From Mycobacterium ahvazicum (GTDB taxonomy: Bacteria; Actinomycetota; Actinomycetes; Mycobacteriales; Mycobacteriaceae), in assembly GCF_900176255.2 (NCBI RefSeq), contig NZ_FXEG02000003.1, forward strand, positions 558,001 to 622,000: DNA of 64,000 nt. Reading direction: 5' to 3'. Position 1 is the first letter of the stretch. Each line of letters begins with the position of its first letter. The position numbers and the translations under genes are program-made. A model generated the notes under the pieces. The model had not been told where the DNA came from and made no database searches. It saw only the letters and a list, made by a program, of their open reading frames with translations. Positions 36,624-45,600 of the stretch are shown here, in pieces.

Positions 36624-36627
<4 letters not shown>
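35671..36627 (-). CDS. Patatin-like phospholipase
   Basis: The 318-residue protein has the patatin triad elements: oxyanion loop GGGVRGIGLVG at 12-22, nucleophile elbow GTSAG at 39-43 and the catalytic Asp in DGGLLSS near residue 194. It is a Ser-Asp dyad lipid acyl hydrolase of cytoplasmic or peripheral membrane type. From memory it corresponds to M. tuberculosis Rv2037c, which also follows the same four ABC transporter genes. Its start overlaps the ATPase stop by four bases. Confidence 0.88.
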
Positions 36628-37694
<1,067 letters not shown>

Positions 37695-37697
37695 GAT

Positions 37698-38540
37698 TCA
37701 CCCACCAAGCCCGGTCACGGCGATGCCGCGCACGAAGGAACGCTGCGCGACCGCATAGATGATCACCAGCGGCACCATGATGATGATCGAAGCAGCCATG
37801 ATGATCGGCCAGCGGGCAACGTACTCGCCTCGCAGCCGTACCAGGCCGAGCGTCAGCGTGGCCAGGCTGTTGCGCTGAATCATCAACAGCGGCCACAAAA
37901 AGTCGTTCCAGACGTTGACCCAGGTGAGCACTGCGAGCACCATCACCGCGGGCCTGGCATGGGGCAACAGAATCCTCCAGTAGATCTGCCACGGCGTACA
38001 ACCGTCGAGAATCGCGGCTTCCTCCAGATCGGCGGGCAGCGTTTGGAAGAACTGCCGCATCAGGTAGGTGCCGAACGCACTGCCGAACAGGCCGGGCACG
38101 ATCATCGCCCAGGGTGTATCAACCCAGCCCGCCGTCCGCATCAGGATGAACTGCGGAATCACCGTCACGGTCAGCGGTACCATCAGCGTGCCCAGGTACA
38201 ACACGAACAACGTGTCGCGACCACGGAATTGCAGTCGCGCGAAGGCATATCCGGCCAGCGAGCAGAAGAACACCTGTCCCGCGGTTACGCATCCGGCGTA
38301 CAGCACGGTATTGAAAAACATTCGCCAGAACGGCATCACGTTGAACACCTCGACGTAGTTCGACCACCTCGGGTGGGACGGCAACAGCTTCGGCTCGCTG
38401 ATCTCGCCCTCCCGCTTCAGCGAACCCGACACCGCCCAGGCGACCGGGAACAGCCAGCACCACGCGATGGTGACCAGCAGCGCGTAGACCACCACGGCGC
38501 GAAAAGCACTGCGCTTGAACACTCCCTCAGCTAAGGCCAC
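37698..38540 (-). CDS. ABC sugar-type permease (second subunit)
   Basis: The 280-residue protein has six membrane spans and the EAA coupling loop EEAAILDGCTPWQIYWRILLP near residues 190-210, as in MalG/UgpE permeases. Length matches Rv2039c (280). It overlaps the preceding permease gene by 14 bases and precedes the ATPase gene by three, in one operon. Confidence 0.92.
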   Translation of the reverse strand: MALAEGVFKRSAFRAVVVYALLVTIAWCWLFPVAWAVSGSLKREGEISEPKLLPSHPRWSNYVEVFNVMPFWRMFFNTVLYAGCVTAGQVFFCSLAGYAFARLQFRGRDTLFVLYLGTLMVPLTVTVIPQFILMRTAGWVDTPWAMIVPGLFGSAFGTYLMRQFFQTLPADLEEAAILDGCTPWQIYWRILLPHARPAVMVLAVLTWVNVWNDFLWPLLMIQRNSLATLTLGLVRLRGEYVARWPIIMAASIIIMVPLVIIYAVAQRSFVRGIAVTGLGG

Positions 38541-39489
38541 GCGAAGCCTCCCACGATCGCCGATGCGTCAGCCGCAACTGCACCAGGGTCAATACGAGCA
38601 AAATCGCGAACATCACCCAGGCCAGCGCCGACGCGTACCCGAATTCCAGGAATGAGAAGGCGTGCTGGAACAGCATGATGCCCAGCACATACGTCGATGT
38701 CTCCGGGCCGCCATTGGAACCGTTGAGAACGTAGACCACGTCAAACGCCTGGAACGCGTGGATGATTGAGATGACGACGACGAACGACACCGACCCGCGG
38801 ATTAGCGGCACCGTGATCGACCAGAACTGCCGGATCTCGCCGGCACCGTCGATTTTGGCTGCCTCGTAGACGGTTTGCGGCACGCCTTGCATCGCCGCCA
38901 GCAGAATGACGGTCGCGAACGGCACACTGCGCCACACGGCGACCACGCAGAGCGAGGCCATCGCCCAATTCGGGTCGACAAGCCACGGGACCGGACCGAG
39001 TCCCACCCAGCCGAGCATGATGTTGAGCAGCCCGTTGTCGGTGTTGAAGACGAACTGCCAGACGACCGCCAGCACCACCGAGGAGATCGCCAGGGGCATG
39101 AAGACGATTGTCCGAACGATGGCTATGCCCTTGACTTTCCGGTTCAGCACGGCCGCCACGATCAGACTGATGACGACCGTCGGTATGACTGTTCCGACAG
39201 TGAAGACGATGGTGTTGCGGATCGCGATGAGGAACAACGGGTCTGATGTGAAGAGTTCTTCGAAGTTCTTGAGGCCCACAAACTTCGGCGGCCTGAACAC
39301 GTCCCACCGCTGAAAGCTCATGTACAGCGAGAACCCGAGCGGAAACAGCATGAACACCGCGACCGCGGCCAGGTTGGGCGCGACGAACACGCGTCCCGCC
39401 CAGGCTCGCCGCCGTGACGGATACGGCCCCTGCGGACGGCGTTTCGCGGCGACCGGGGTGAGCACGGCTGACCTGTTGACCGATGTCAT
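38527..39489 (-). CDS. ABC sugar-type permease (first subunit)
   Basis: The 320-residue protein is a MalF/UgpA-type permease with six spans and the EAA loop YEAAKIDGAGEIRQFWSITVP (about residues 209-229). The first 30 residues are basic and may be partly untranslated, since the Rv2040c counterpart is about 300 residues long. It overlaps the binding-protein stop by four bases. It forms the membrane channel with the second permease. Confidence 0.92.
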   Translation of the reverse strand: MTSVNRSAVLTPVAAKRRPQGPYPSRRRAWAGRVFVAPNLAAVAVFMLFPLGFSLYMSFQRWDVFRPPKFVGLKNFEELFTSDPLFLIAIRNTIVFTVGTVIPTVVISLIVAAVLNRKVKGIAIVRTIVFMPLAISSVVLAVVWQFVFNTDNGLLNIMLGWVGLGPVPWLVDPNWAMASLCVVAVWRSVPFATVILLAAMQGVPQTVYEAAKIDGAGEIRQFWSITVPLIRGSVSFVVVISIIHAFQAFDVVYVLNGSNGGPETSTYVLGIMLFQHAFSFLEFGYASALAWVMFAILLVLTLVQLRLTHRRSWEASRGLS

Positions 39490-40811
39490 GGGTTGCGCAG
39501 CACCTCATCAACTGCGACCGACAACCCGGTCAGCGATGTCGCGGGGCGCGAGCCACGCAGGACGGGTCCCATGTTGCGATCCATCAGCGCAACGACCTTT
39601 TCCCAAGCCGGGGTGACGGGCAGCGGTTCGGAATAAGCGGGTCCTTCGGTGAGCACCGAGAGGTTGCGAATCCTCTGGTGAGCCTTGGCGAAGCCGTCCG
39701 AGGCAAGCACGGATCGCAACACCGGCACGAACAGGCAGGATTGGGCGATGATCGCTTGACCCACGGGACCGCAGGCGAACTTGACGAATTGCCAGGCCTG
39801 GTCCTGATGTCGGCTGCTCGCCGAGACGGACAGTCCGGTGGTGCCGATGTTGGAGCAGGCGCTGTGCCCGCTGGGCAGCGATGGCCCCACCGGTAGGGGC
39901 GCGACGTCGAAATCCAATCCCTCGGCGCGAATAAAGGTCTGGTATCGCCAGTGACCGCCCAGCGCCATGGCCGCCCTGCCCGCGGCGAACAGATCTGGCG
40001 TCGACATCGATTGCACCTCGGACGCATTCGGTGCCACCTTGTGTTTGTTGGCGAGGTCGGCGTAGAACTGCACGGCCTCCATGAACGCCGGGTTGTCGAA
40101 ATTGAAATGGGTCGGATTCCGAATCGGCGTCGACCACGGTACGCCGTTGTTCATCGCGAACAACCCGGCCGAGTAGTACGAGACAAAGGTGTTGACGAAA
40201 CCCCACTGCGTGACGCGCCCCGATCCGTCCCGCTTGGTCAGGGCCTTGGCGGTGTCCAGGAATTCGGCGAACGTCCATGTCTTGTCCCACGACGCGGGCG
40301 GGGGCGCCACCCCGGCTTCGGCGAACAGCCGCCTGTTGTAAAACAAGAAGTTTCCCGACCACTGCTCGGGAAAAGCCGATTGCTGATCGTCGAACGTGAA
40401 GGTGTCATAGAGCGGCCCGACGCTGTCCGACTTGAGCTGGGCGGCGAAGGCTTTCTCGCGCGCCAATCGGTCGTTCAAGTCGAGCAACACGCCCCGGGCG
40501 GCCAATTCGGCATAGCTGAGGTCCCACGTCTGCAGCACATCCGGGCATTTGCCACCCGCGCAGAACGTGGACAACTGCTGCATTACTCCGGGCCCGGACC
40601 GCACCGCCCGAACCTTGATGTCGGGGTGGCGGCGCTCGAACTCGGCGACGACACGAAGGCGGGCGGCGGCCTCGTCCGGGTTGGCGGCGAAGAAGAACGT
40701 CAACGCGTCGTCGTCGGAAGCACACCCACCGGCCCACGGCGCCAGAGCCGCAGCCGTAAGCGCGCCGGCGCCCCGCATCAAGCTGCGCCGTCCGAACGGC
40801 TTATCGGGCAT
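39486..40811 (-). CDS. ABC transporter sugar-binding lipoprotein
   Basis: From the ATG at 40811 the product is 441 residues, close to the 439 of Rv2041c; an upstream in-frame start would add 17 Arg-rich residues. It has a Tat-like start (GRRSLMRGAG) leading to an AGGC lipobox, then a periplasmic binding domain of the family 1 sugar type (FFFAANPDEAAARLRVVAEFERRHPDIKV, and the YFDVAP-like hinge). It delivers an unknown carbohydrate or glycerol-phosphate-like compound to the two permeases. The start lies 11 bases inside the upstream sigma factor gene. Confidence 0.92.
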   Translation of the reverse strand: MPDKPFGRRSLMRGAGALTAAALAPWAGGCASDDDALTFFFAANPDEAAARLRVVAEFERRHPDIKVRAVRSGPGVMQQLSTFCAGGKCPDVLQTWDLSYAELAARGVLLDLNDRLAREKAFAAQLKSDSVGPLYDTFTFDDQQSAFPEQWSGNFLFYNRRLFAEAGVAPPPASWDKTWTFAEFLDTAKALTKRDGSGRVTQWGFVNTFVSYYSAGLFAMNNGVPWSTPIRNPTHFNFDNPAFMEAVQFYADLANKHKVAPNASEVQSMSTPDLFAAGRAAMALGGHWRYQTFIRAEGLDFDVAPLPVGPSLPSGHSACSNIGTTGLSVSASSRHQDQAWQFVKFACGPVGQAIIAQSCLFVPVLRSVLASDGFAKAHQRIRNLSVLTEGPAYSEPLPVTPAWEKVVALMDRNMGPVLRGSRPATSLTGLSVAVDEVLRNP

Positions 40812-41808
40812 CGTGCTCCCGTTCTCGCCCCGTCGCCGACGCCCCCGCCGGCGGTGTCCCATGTCCTTGGTACCCGATGGGGCTGGGATATGTCTGAGCC
40901 GGCCACTGCGGCAGCGCGAGTTCGGCCCGCCGCGGACCGCCGTCGGCGGTGATGTCGATGGTGTGAATGCGGTTGTCGGCGCCGATGCCGAGCTGCAACA
41001 GAATCTGCGCGCGCCCGCGCGGCGCGATCACGATGCCCGGCGCCCCGTCGATCAGCATGACCACGCCGGCCCGCGCACGCCGTGCGAATCGACGCGTCTC
41101 CTCGGCGACCTCACGGGCCCCGCGAACCTGCACCGCCACGTCATCGGGAACCAACACGCGATCGACCCTGCGCACGACATCGGGGGCCAGCAGCTCGAGC
41201 AACGTGGCGATATCACCGCCGCGGGATGCCGTCAGAAACGCTTCGACGATCTCAAGGTGCCCCGCGAGCAGGCGGGGTTGAGCGGGCCGGCCGCCGTGCA
41301 GTCGCGAACGGGCCCGACTCGCCAGTTTCTTCGCGGCGGCCGGTGACCGGCCCAGCACATCGCCGATCGTCTCGAACGGCACCGCGAACACGTCGTGCAG
41401 CACGAATGCGACACGCTGCGCGGGCGACAGGCGGTCCAGCACCACCAGCATCGCGGTGCCGACCGAGTCGGCCAGCAGCGCATCCTGGTCCGCAGGCGCC
41501 GAAGCAATGGGTGTCAGCCGGTCGAATTCGTGGGCGTCGGCCAGCGGCTGCTCGGCGCGGCGCTTTCGCGCGCGCAGCTGGTCGAACGCCTCATGCGCGG
41601 TGATCGTGGTGAACCAACCGGTCAGGTTGCCGATATCGCCGACGCCGTGGGCCCGGCTGGCCTTCAGCCACGCGGACTGCACCGCGTCGTCGGCATCCGC
41701 GGTCGAGCCGAGCAGCCGAAACGCCACCGCCCGCAGGTGCTGACGATCGGCGTCGAACCGCTGCGCCAGATCGTCGAGGTCCACCGGATCTTCGGCTGTC
41801 GCATTCAT
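40801..41808 (-). CDS. ECF41-like sigma factor with SnoaL-type C-terminal domain
   Basis: The 335-residue protein has sigma regions 2 (DADRQHLRAVAFRLLGSTADADDAVQSAWLKASRA) and 4 (LSPAQRVAFVLHDVFAVPFETIGDVLGRSPAAAKKLASRAR), followed by a SnoaL-like extension (about residues 200-310) with a DGGPR sequence resembling the regulatory tail motif of ECF41. In this group the tail, not a separate anti-sigma, controls activity. It faces a DoxX-family gene, and such a neighbour is a usual partner. Its end overlaps the start of the ABC operon, so the importer may be transcribed with it. Confidence 0.85.
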   Translation of the reverse strand: MNATAEDPVDLDDLAQRFDADRQHLRAVAFRLLGSTADADDAVQSAWLKASRAHGVGDIGNLTGWFTTITAHEAFDQLRARKRRAEQPLADAHEFDRLTPIASAPADQDALLADSVGTAMLVVLDRLSPAQRVAFVLHDVFAVPFETIGDVLGRSPAAAKKLASRARSRLHGGRPAQPRLLAGHLEIVEAFLTASRGGDIATLLELLAPDVVRRVDRVLVPDDVAVQVRGAREVAEETRRFARRARAGVVMLIDGAPGIVIAPRGRAQILLQLGIGADNRIHTIDITADGGPRRAELALPQWPAQTYPSPIGYQGHGTPPAGASATGREREHDAR

Positions 41809-41886
41809 GGGTCACCTTTTCCGCACGGGAGTCGTCAAGAAGATGACCGCATCGATCGAGCTCTTTGCACCCAGGAGACCAGCACC

Positions 41887-41970
41887 ATGACCCTACCGAT
41901 TGTGCGCCGCGGCGCGCACCGCGGCCACTGGGCTCGCCGCAGCGGAAATAGCTGCACCACAAGGGTTTGA
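41887..41970 (+). CDS. Possible 27-residue leader peptide upstream of the DoxX gene
   Basis: A short frame starting at ATG 41887 follows an AGGAG ribosome site at 41873-41877, nine bases away, and ends at a TGA 22 bases before the doxX-like ATG. The peptide begins MTLPIVRRGAH and is Arg-rich with one Cys. Its function is unknown; it could be a regulatory upstream frame or chance. Confidence 0.35.
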   Translation: MTLPIVRRGAHRGHWARRSGNSCTTRV

Positions 41971-41992
41971 ACGAAGGAAGGACCTGATTGGC

Positions 41993-42349
41993 ATGCACAT
42001 CGCTTACCTGGTGATCACCGTGATCACCGTGATCGCCACCGGCGGGATCGCCGTCGCCGACCTCATCCCGGCGAACTTCGTGTTGGCGAACTCCGCCGAG
42101 GTCGGCGTGCCTCGTTCGTGGCTACCGGCGTTGGCGTTGACGAAGCTGGCCGGGGCCGTCGGACTGGTCGCCGGGCTGGTCGGTCTGCCGGCGTTAGGTA
42201 TCGCGGCCGCGGCCGGCCTGGTCCTGTTCTTCATCGGGGCGGTGCTGACTCACGTCAGGGCACACGTCCTGTACAACATCGCCTTTCCGGGCGCGTTCCT
42301 GTGCCTGTCCGCAGCGTCACTGGCGCTGCTGGTGAGTCGGCGCTACTAA
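41993..42349 (+). CDS. DoxX-like small membrane protein
   Basis: The 118-residue protein has four hydrophobic helices (for example LVITVITVIATGGIAVADLI and LGIAAAAGLVLFFIGAVLTHV) in the pattern of DoxX/DoxD-like membrane proteins. The ATG at 41993 follows GGAAGGA. It is divergent from the ECF41-like sigma factor, which probably activates it. Its exact role in redox or lipid protection is not known. It converges with the Ser-rich lipoprotein gene, with a four-base overlap. Confidence 0.75.
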   Translation: MHIAYLVITVITVIATGGIAVADLIPANFVLANSAEVGVPRSWLPALALTKLAGAVGLVAGLVGLPALGIAAAAGLVLFFIGAVLTHVRAHVLYNIAFPGAFLCLSAASLALLVSRRY

Positions 42350-42990
42350 CTGGTCATGCGGGTCTTGACCGCGTCGTCCTGCTTCTTGGCCACGTCCATC
42401 ACGAAGTCCTGCGGCGCGGCGTCGTTGGGTCCGCTGTCGAACTCCAGGTCGACGATGACCTTGCCCTCGGAGAACACCACGTAGGTCACCGATTTGGTGT
42501 TATCGGGCGACGGCCCGACCACGATGACTCCGTTGGTCCCCACCGCGAACGGCTGCGGGGCACCGGTGACGTATTTGCCCAGGGAGGCCGGGCGGTCCTT
42601 GGCGCCTTGGGCGGCCGACGCCGGGTCGGTAAACACGACGAGGAGATCGGTGATCGTGTGAGTCTTGGAGGTGTTGCTGAAGGTCACCGCCACCCCGGCC
42701 ACGCCGCCCGGGTTCTGCTCCGGCGGACCCAAAGTCGTGTCGGCGCCGATGTCGGCGGCCGAGATCAGCAGGTTGGAGTAGTCGGCCAGCGGCGCGGTCC
42801 CCGACGGCGCCGCACTCGAAGCGGATGAGGACGCGGCCGAACTCGACGATGCCGCCGAGGTCGACGAGGACGTCGACGAGGACGAGGACGAGGACGAGGA
42901 AGATGACTTTTCGTCTTTGCCACAGGCTGTCGTGACGGTCAGCAAGGCGGTGACCGCCACCCCAACGCCGACGGTTCGTATCACACTCAT
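42346..42990 (-). CDS. Ser-rich putative lipoprotein
   Basis: The 214-residue protein begins MSVIRTVGVGVAVTALLTV with a signal peptide and a TTAC-type lipobox (Cys23; Thr at -3 is unusual). It is followed by a nearly pure Ser/Ala linker (about residues 29-64) and a C-terminal domain of about 150 residues (LADYSNLLISAADIGADTT to DDAVKTRMTS) seen in other mycobacterial lipoproteins. The linker is coded by repeated TCG/TCC codons, visible on the plus strand as a GACGAG-type repeat. It is probably an exported, membrane-anchored protein. The function is unknown. Confidence 0.72.
   Translation of the reverse strand: MSVIRTVGVGVAVTALLTVTTACGKDEKSSSSSSSSSSSTSSSTSAASSSSAASSSASSAAPSGTAPLADYSNLLISAADIGADTTLGPPEQNPGGVAGVAVTFSNTSKTHTITDLLVVFTDPASAAQGAKDRPASLGKYVTGAPQPFAVGTNGVIVVGPSPDNTKSVTYVVFSEGKVIVDLEFDSGPNDAAPQDFVMDVAKKQDDAVKTRMTS
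42858..42902 (-). repeat. GACGAG-type hexanucleotide repeat coding the Ser linker
   Basis: The plus strand shows four to five consecutive GACGAG-like hexamers inside the Ser-rich linker of the lipoprotein gene. Gain or loss of one unit keeps the frame and changes the linker by two Ser residues, so length variation between strains is expected. Confidence 0.6.
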
Positions 42991-43147
42991 CGCTTGCCTC
43001 CGTTTCATGACAGCTATTTCTACGGCACCTATCAGGTTCTCGGCAATACATGCAGCCATGCGGTACGCAGGGTCGAACGAGTCGCGGTGACCCGCTAACT
43101 CCGCCGTCGTTGCGGGCGGTGCTCGCAGCAAGCCGATCGGGGAACGC

Positions 43148-43948
43148 TCAGGCCGGAAAATAGCGGATGTGATCGATCGCTTTACCGCGCCGGCCCAGGT
43201 CGGCGAACATGATGGCGCGCCCATGAGCCGAATTGATCGACACGGTGACCGTGGACCCGGCACCGATCATCTTGGTCCAGTTCCCGCCCGCGAGTTCCGC
43301 TGCGAGTTCGGCGATGTCGAGCGGGTCATTGTCACCTAAAGTGATTGCGGCAGCAGGTGATAGCGCGTGAGCCGCAGCCAAGATATCGCCGCGCGAAACA
43401 GCGCCGAGAAATGTCTGCACCAGCCTCTTGTGCCGGGCACCCGGCCGGCGAAAGCCGGCCATGAAGCCCGCAGTTCCGGGCAGCCCTTGATTGTGGAGCA
43501 GATCTCGCGACAGTGCCACCGCGGGCGACACCGCCGACGATCCGGTCCGCAGGAACTGCAGCATCATCGCCGGTAGCTCCCAATACGCGCGCAGATGAGC
43601 AATCTGCCATTGGCCGTTCGCTTCTCGCAGGTCGTAACGGAGGAACGCTGGTATGTACATCGTGACGGCCGCACCCATCGACACCTCGAGTTCGAGGTCG
43701 CGCAGCACGACGGTGCCGAAGACGATGTCGAGGTCGCGATGGAACTTGATCACGCGCGGACCGATGAAAGTGTCGTAGAAGTTCCCTATCTGGACCCGAC
43801 CCAGATGCGGTCGCGAGCCGACCGGGTCTTCGATACGGCCGTCCTCGGTGAACAACCCCACCCATCCGGCGCGGTCGTGCGCGGCGGCCGCCCGGGGGGA
43901 ACGCTCGACCGCGGCCAGCAGCGACTCGCGGTCCAGTGGCACCACCAT
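43148..43948 (-). CDS. SnoaL-like protein, homologue of Rv2042c
   Basis: The 266-residue protein has a SnoaL/NTF2-like cone domain in its N-terminal half (HDRAGWVGLFTEDGRIEDPVGSRPHLGRVQIGNFYDTFIG) and a second similar stretch in its C-terminal half (FLGAVSRGDILAAAHALSPAAAITLGDNDPLDIAELA). It starts at the ATG overlapping the pncA stop. Order and length fit Rv2042c, which follows pncA in M. tuberculosis. The function is unknown. Confidence 0.85.
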   Translation of the reverse strand: MVVPLDRESLLAAVERSPRAAAAHDRAGWVGLFTEDGRIEDPVGSRPHLGRVQIGNFYDTFIGPRVIKFHRDLDIVFGTVVLRDLELEVSMGAAVTMYIPAFLRYDLREANGQWQIAHLRAYWELPAMMLQFLRTGSSAVSPAVALSRDLLHNQGLPGTAGFMAGFRRPGARHKRLVQTFLGAVSRGDILAAAHALSPAAAITLGDNDPLDIAELAAELAGGNWTKMIGAGSTVTVSINSAHGRAIMFADLGRRGKAIDHIRYFPA

Positions 43949-44508
43949 CAGATGCCCTTGACCAATTCGATTCCGGCACTTCGCATCTCGACCAGTGCTT
44001 GCGCTGCCGAACTCGGCGACACGGCCGCGGTCAGGTCGAGCAGCACCCGGGTGCTCAAACCGTTGCGCGCCGCGTCCTCGGCGGTTCGCCGGACGCAGTG
44101 GTCGGTGGCAATGCCGACGATGTCGACCTCGTCGACGCCGCGCTGCCGCAGCCACTCGAGGAGCGATGTCCCGCTCTCGTCGGCACCCTCGAAGCCGCTG
44201 TAGGCCGCCGCGCGGGCACCCTTGCGAAAGACCGCCTCGATCGGCCGGGTGTCGAGGTCGGGACGAAATTCCACTCCCGGACTTCCGGCAACGCAGTGCG
44301 GCGGCCAGGACGACGAGTAGTCGGGGTGGTCGGAGAAATGGCCGCCCGGGTCGATATGGAAATCCTTGGTGGCCACCACGTGTTGGTAGTCGGGCTTGCG
44401 GGCCAGATAGTCGTTGATGGCACCGGCCACTTCAGCGCCGCCGCGCACGGGCAGCGAGCCGCCCGCGCAAAAGTCGTTTTGCACGTCGACGATGATCAAC
44501 GCTCGCAC
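43948..44508 (-). CDS. pncA: Pyrazinamidase/nicotinamidase
   Basis: The 186-residue product (from GTG at 44508, preceded by GGTGGAG; an ATG at 44520 would add four residues) aligns over its whole length with M. tuberculosis PncA as remembered. The catalytic triad Asp8, Lys96, Cys138 and the metal ligands Asp49, His51, His57, His71 are all present. It deamidates nicotinamide to nicotinate for NAD salvage and activates pyrazinamide. His57 is the residue lost in M. bovis, so this copy looks functional. It is divergent from a DoxX gene and couples to the Rv2042c homologue. Confidence 0.95.
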   Translation of the reverse strand: MRALIIVDVQNDFCAGGSLPVRGGAEVAGAINDYLARKPDYQHVVATKDFHIDPGGHFSDHPDYSSSWPPHCVAGSPGVEFRPDLDTRPIEAVFRKGARAAAYSGFEGADESGTSLLEWLRQRGVDEVDIVGIATDHCVRRTAEDAARNGLSTRVLLDLTAAVSPSSAAQALVEMRSAGIELVKGI

Positions 44509-44580
44509 GCGCTCCACCATATCGCCGTCAACTGTCGCCGAGTCGGTTTGTTTGCCGACTCCTCGGGTACACCCCCTGCC

Positions 44581-45597
44581 ATGGTGATCCGCAGAATCGC
44601 ACGTCCCCTCTTGTCGGTTGCCTTTATCGGCCAAGGAGTTGAATCCCTGCTTAATCCCAAAGCTGCGGCCGAGGCCGCAGCCCCCGCGGTGGATGGCCTG
44701 CAGGCGTTGCCGGACCAGGTGGCCCGCAGTATGCCCAACGACCCCCAAACGTTCGCCCAGATAACCGCCGGTGTTCAGATCGGCGGCGGGCTGCTGCTGG
44801 CCACCGGGAAAATGCCGCGCGTCGCGTCGGCCGTACTCGCCCTCACGGTGCTGCCGGCCAATTTCGGCTCCTACTCGTTCTGGAACGAGAGCGATCCGCA
44901 GCGCAAAGCGGAGCGACGCCGCGAGTTCCTGAAAGACTTGAGCCTGCTGGGTGGGCTGATGATCGCGTCCGCCGACACCGCCGGCAAGCCATCGCTGGGA
45001 TGGCGTGGCCGCAAGGCAGCCGAGCGCCTTTCCGACCGGGTGTCCTCGGTGCTGCCCGGGTCCGACGACGCATTGTTCGACGCCGACTTCGCCGAGCTCG
45101 GCGAAAAGATCGCGCACGGCCTGCATGTCGGTGCCGAACGCGGTCGCGAACTGGCCAGCACGGCCGCCGAACGAAGCGCCCCATACGCCGAGGCCGCCCT
45201 CGACCGCGGTCGTGAACTGGCCAATACCGCTGCCGAGCGCGGCGCGCCGTACGCCGAGCTCGCCTTGGATCGCGGTCGCGAACTGGCCAGCGCGGCGGCC
45301 GAACGCGCCGAGCCGCTGGCCAAGAAGGCACGCAAGCGCGGTGAGCAGCTCGCCGACGAGGTGGCCGAGCGGGCCGAAAAGGCGCGCAAGCGCAGCGAAA
45401 AGCTGGCGGAAGAGGCCGCCGAGAAGGCCGGACCGCTGGCGAAGAAGGCGCGCAAGCGCAGCGAGAAGCTGGCCAAGAAGGCTCGAGTGCGTGGCGAAGA
45501 CTTCGCCGAAACCGCACGCACGCACGGCAACCAGTTGGCCGACGCGGCGCGCGACCGAGTCGGCGGGCAGGTCAAGACCCGCCGTCGTCCCTGGTAG
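44581..45597 (+). CDS. DoxX-family protein with a repetitive basic coiled tail
   Basis: The 338-residue protein has a DoxX-type N-terminal part (about residues 1-130, four hydrophobic segments, NP-x-A-A-A start) and then a long tail of repeats. Residues about 185-245 carry three units like RGRELA-x-TAAERGAPYAE-x-ALD, and about 245-320 carry Lys/Arg/Glu units like KKARKRSEKLAEEA. The tail is strongly helical, probably a coiled coil, and resembles histone-like or envelope-stabilising Ala/Lys-rich tails. This fusion of a membrane domain with a repetitive tail is unusual. It starts at the ATG at 44581, 72 bases from the divergent pncA. Confidence 0.8.
   Translation: MVIRRIARPLLSVAFIGQGVESLLNPKAAAEAAAPAVDGLQALPDQVARSMPNDPQTFAQITAGVQIGGGLLLATGKMPRVASAVLALTVLPANFGSYSFWNESDPQRKAERRREFLKDLSLLGGLMIASADTAGKPSLGWRGRKAAERLSDRVSSVLPGSDDALFDADFAELGEKIAHGLHVGAERGRELASTAAERSAPYAEAALDRGRELANTAAERGAPYAELALDRGRELASAAAERAEPLAKKARKRGEQLADEVAERAEKARKRSEKLAEEAAEKAGPLAKKARKRSEKLAKKARVRGEDFAETARTHGNQLADAARDRVGGQVKTRRRPW
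45123..45540 (+). repeat. Tandem protein-repeat region in the DoxX tail
   Basis: Three diverged units of 60-63 bases at about 45130-45320 encode repeats of the type GRELA-AAERGAPYAE-ALDR, followed by shorter AAG/CGC-rich units encoding K/R-K-A-R-KRSEKLAEEA. They lie within the coding frame, so copy number may vary without breaking it. Confidence 0.6.
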
Positions 45598-45600
45598 CGG

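Noticed and set aside
41809..41992. ECF41 promoter signature (TGTCACA-N16-CGTC) between the sigma and DoxX genes
   Set aside because: I searched both strands of the gap by eye and did not find the motif.
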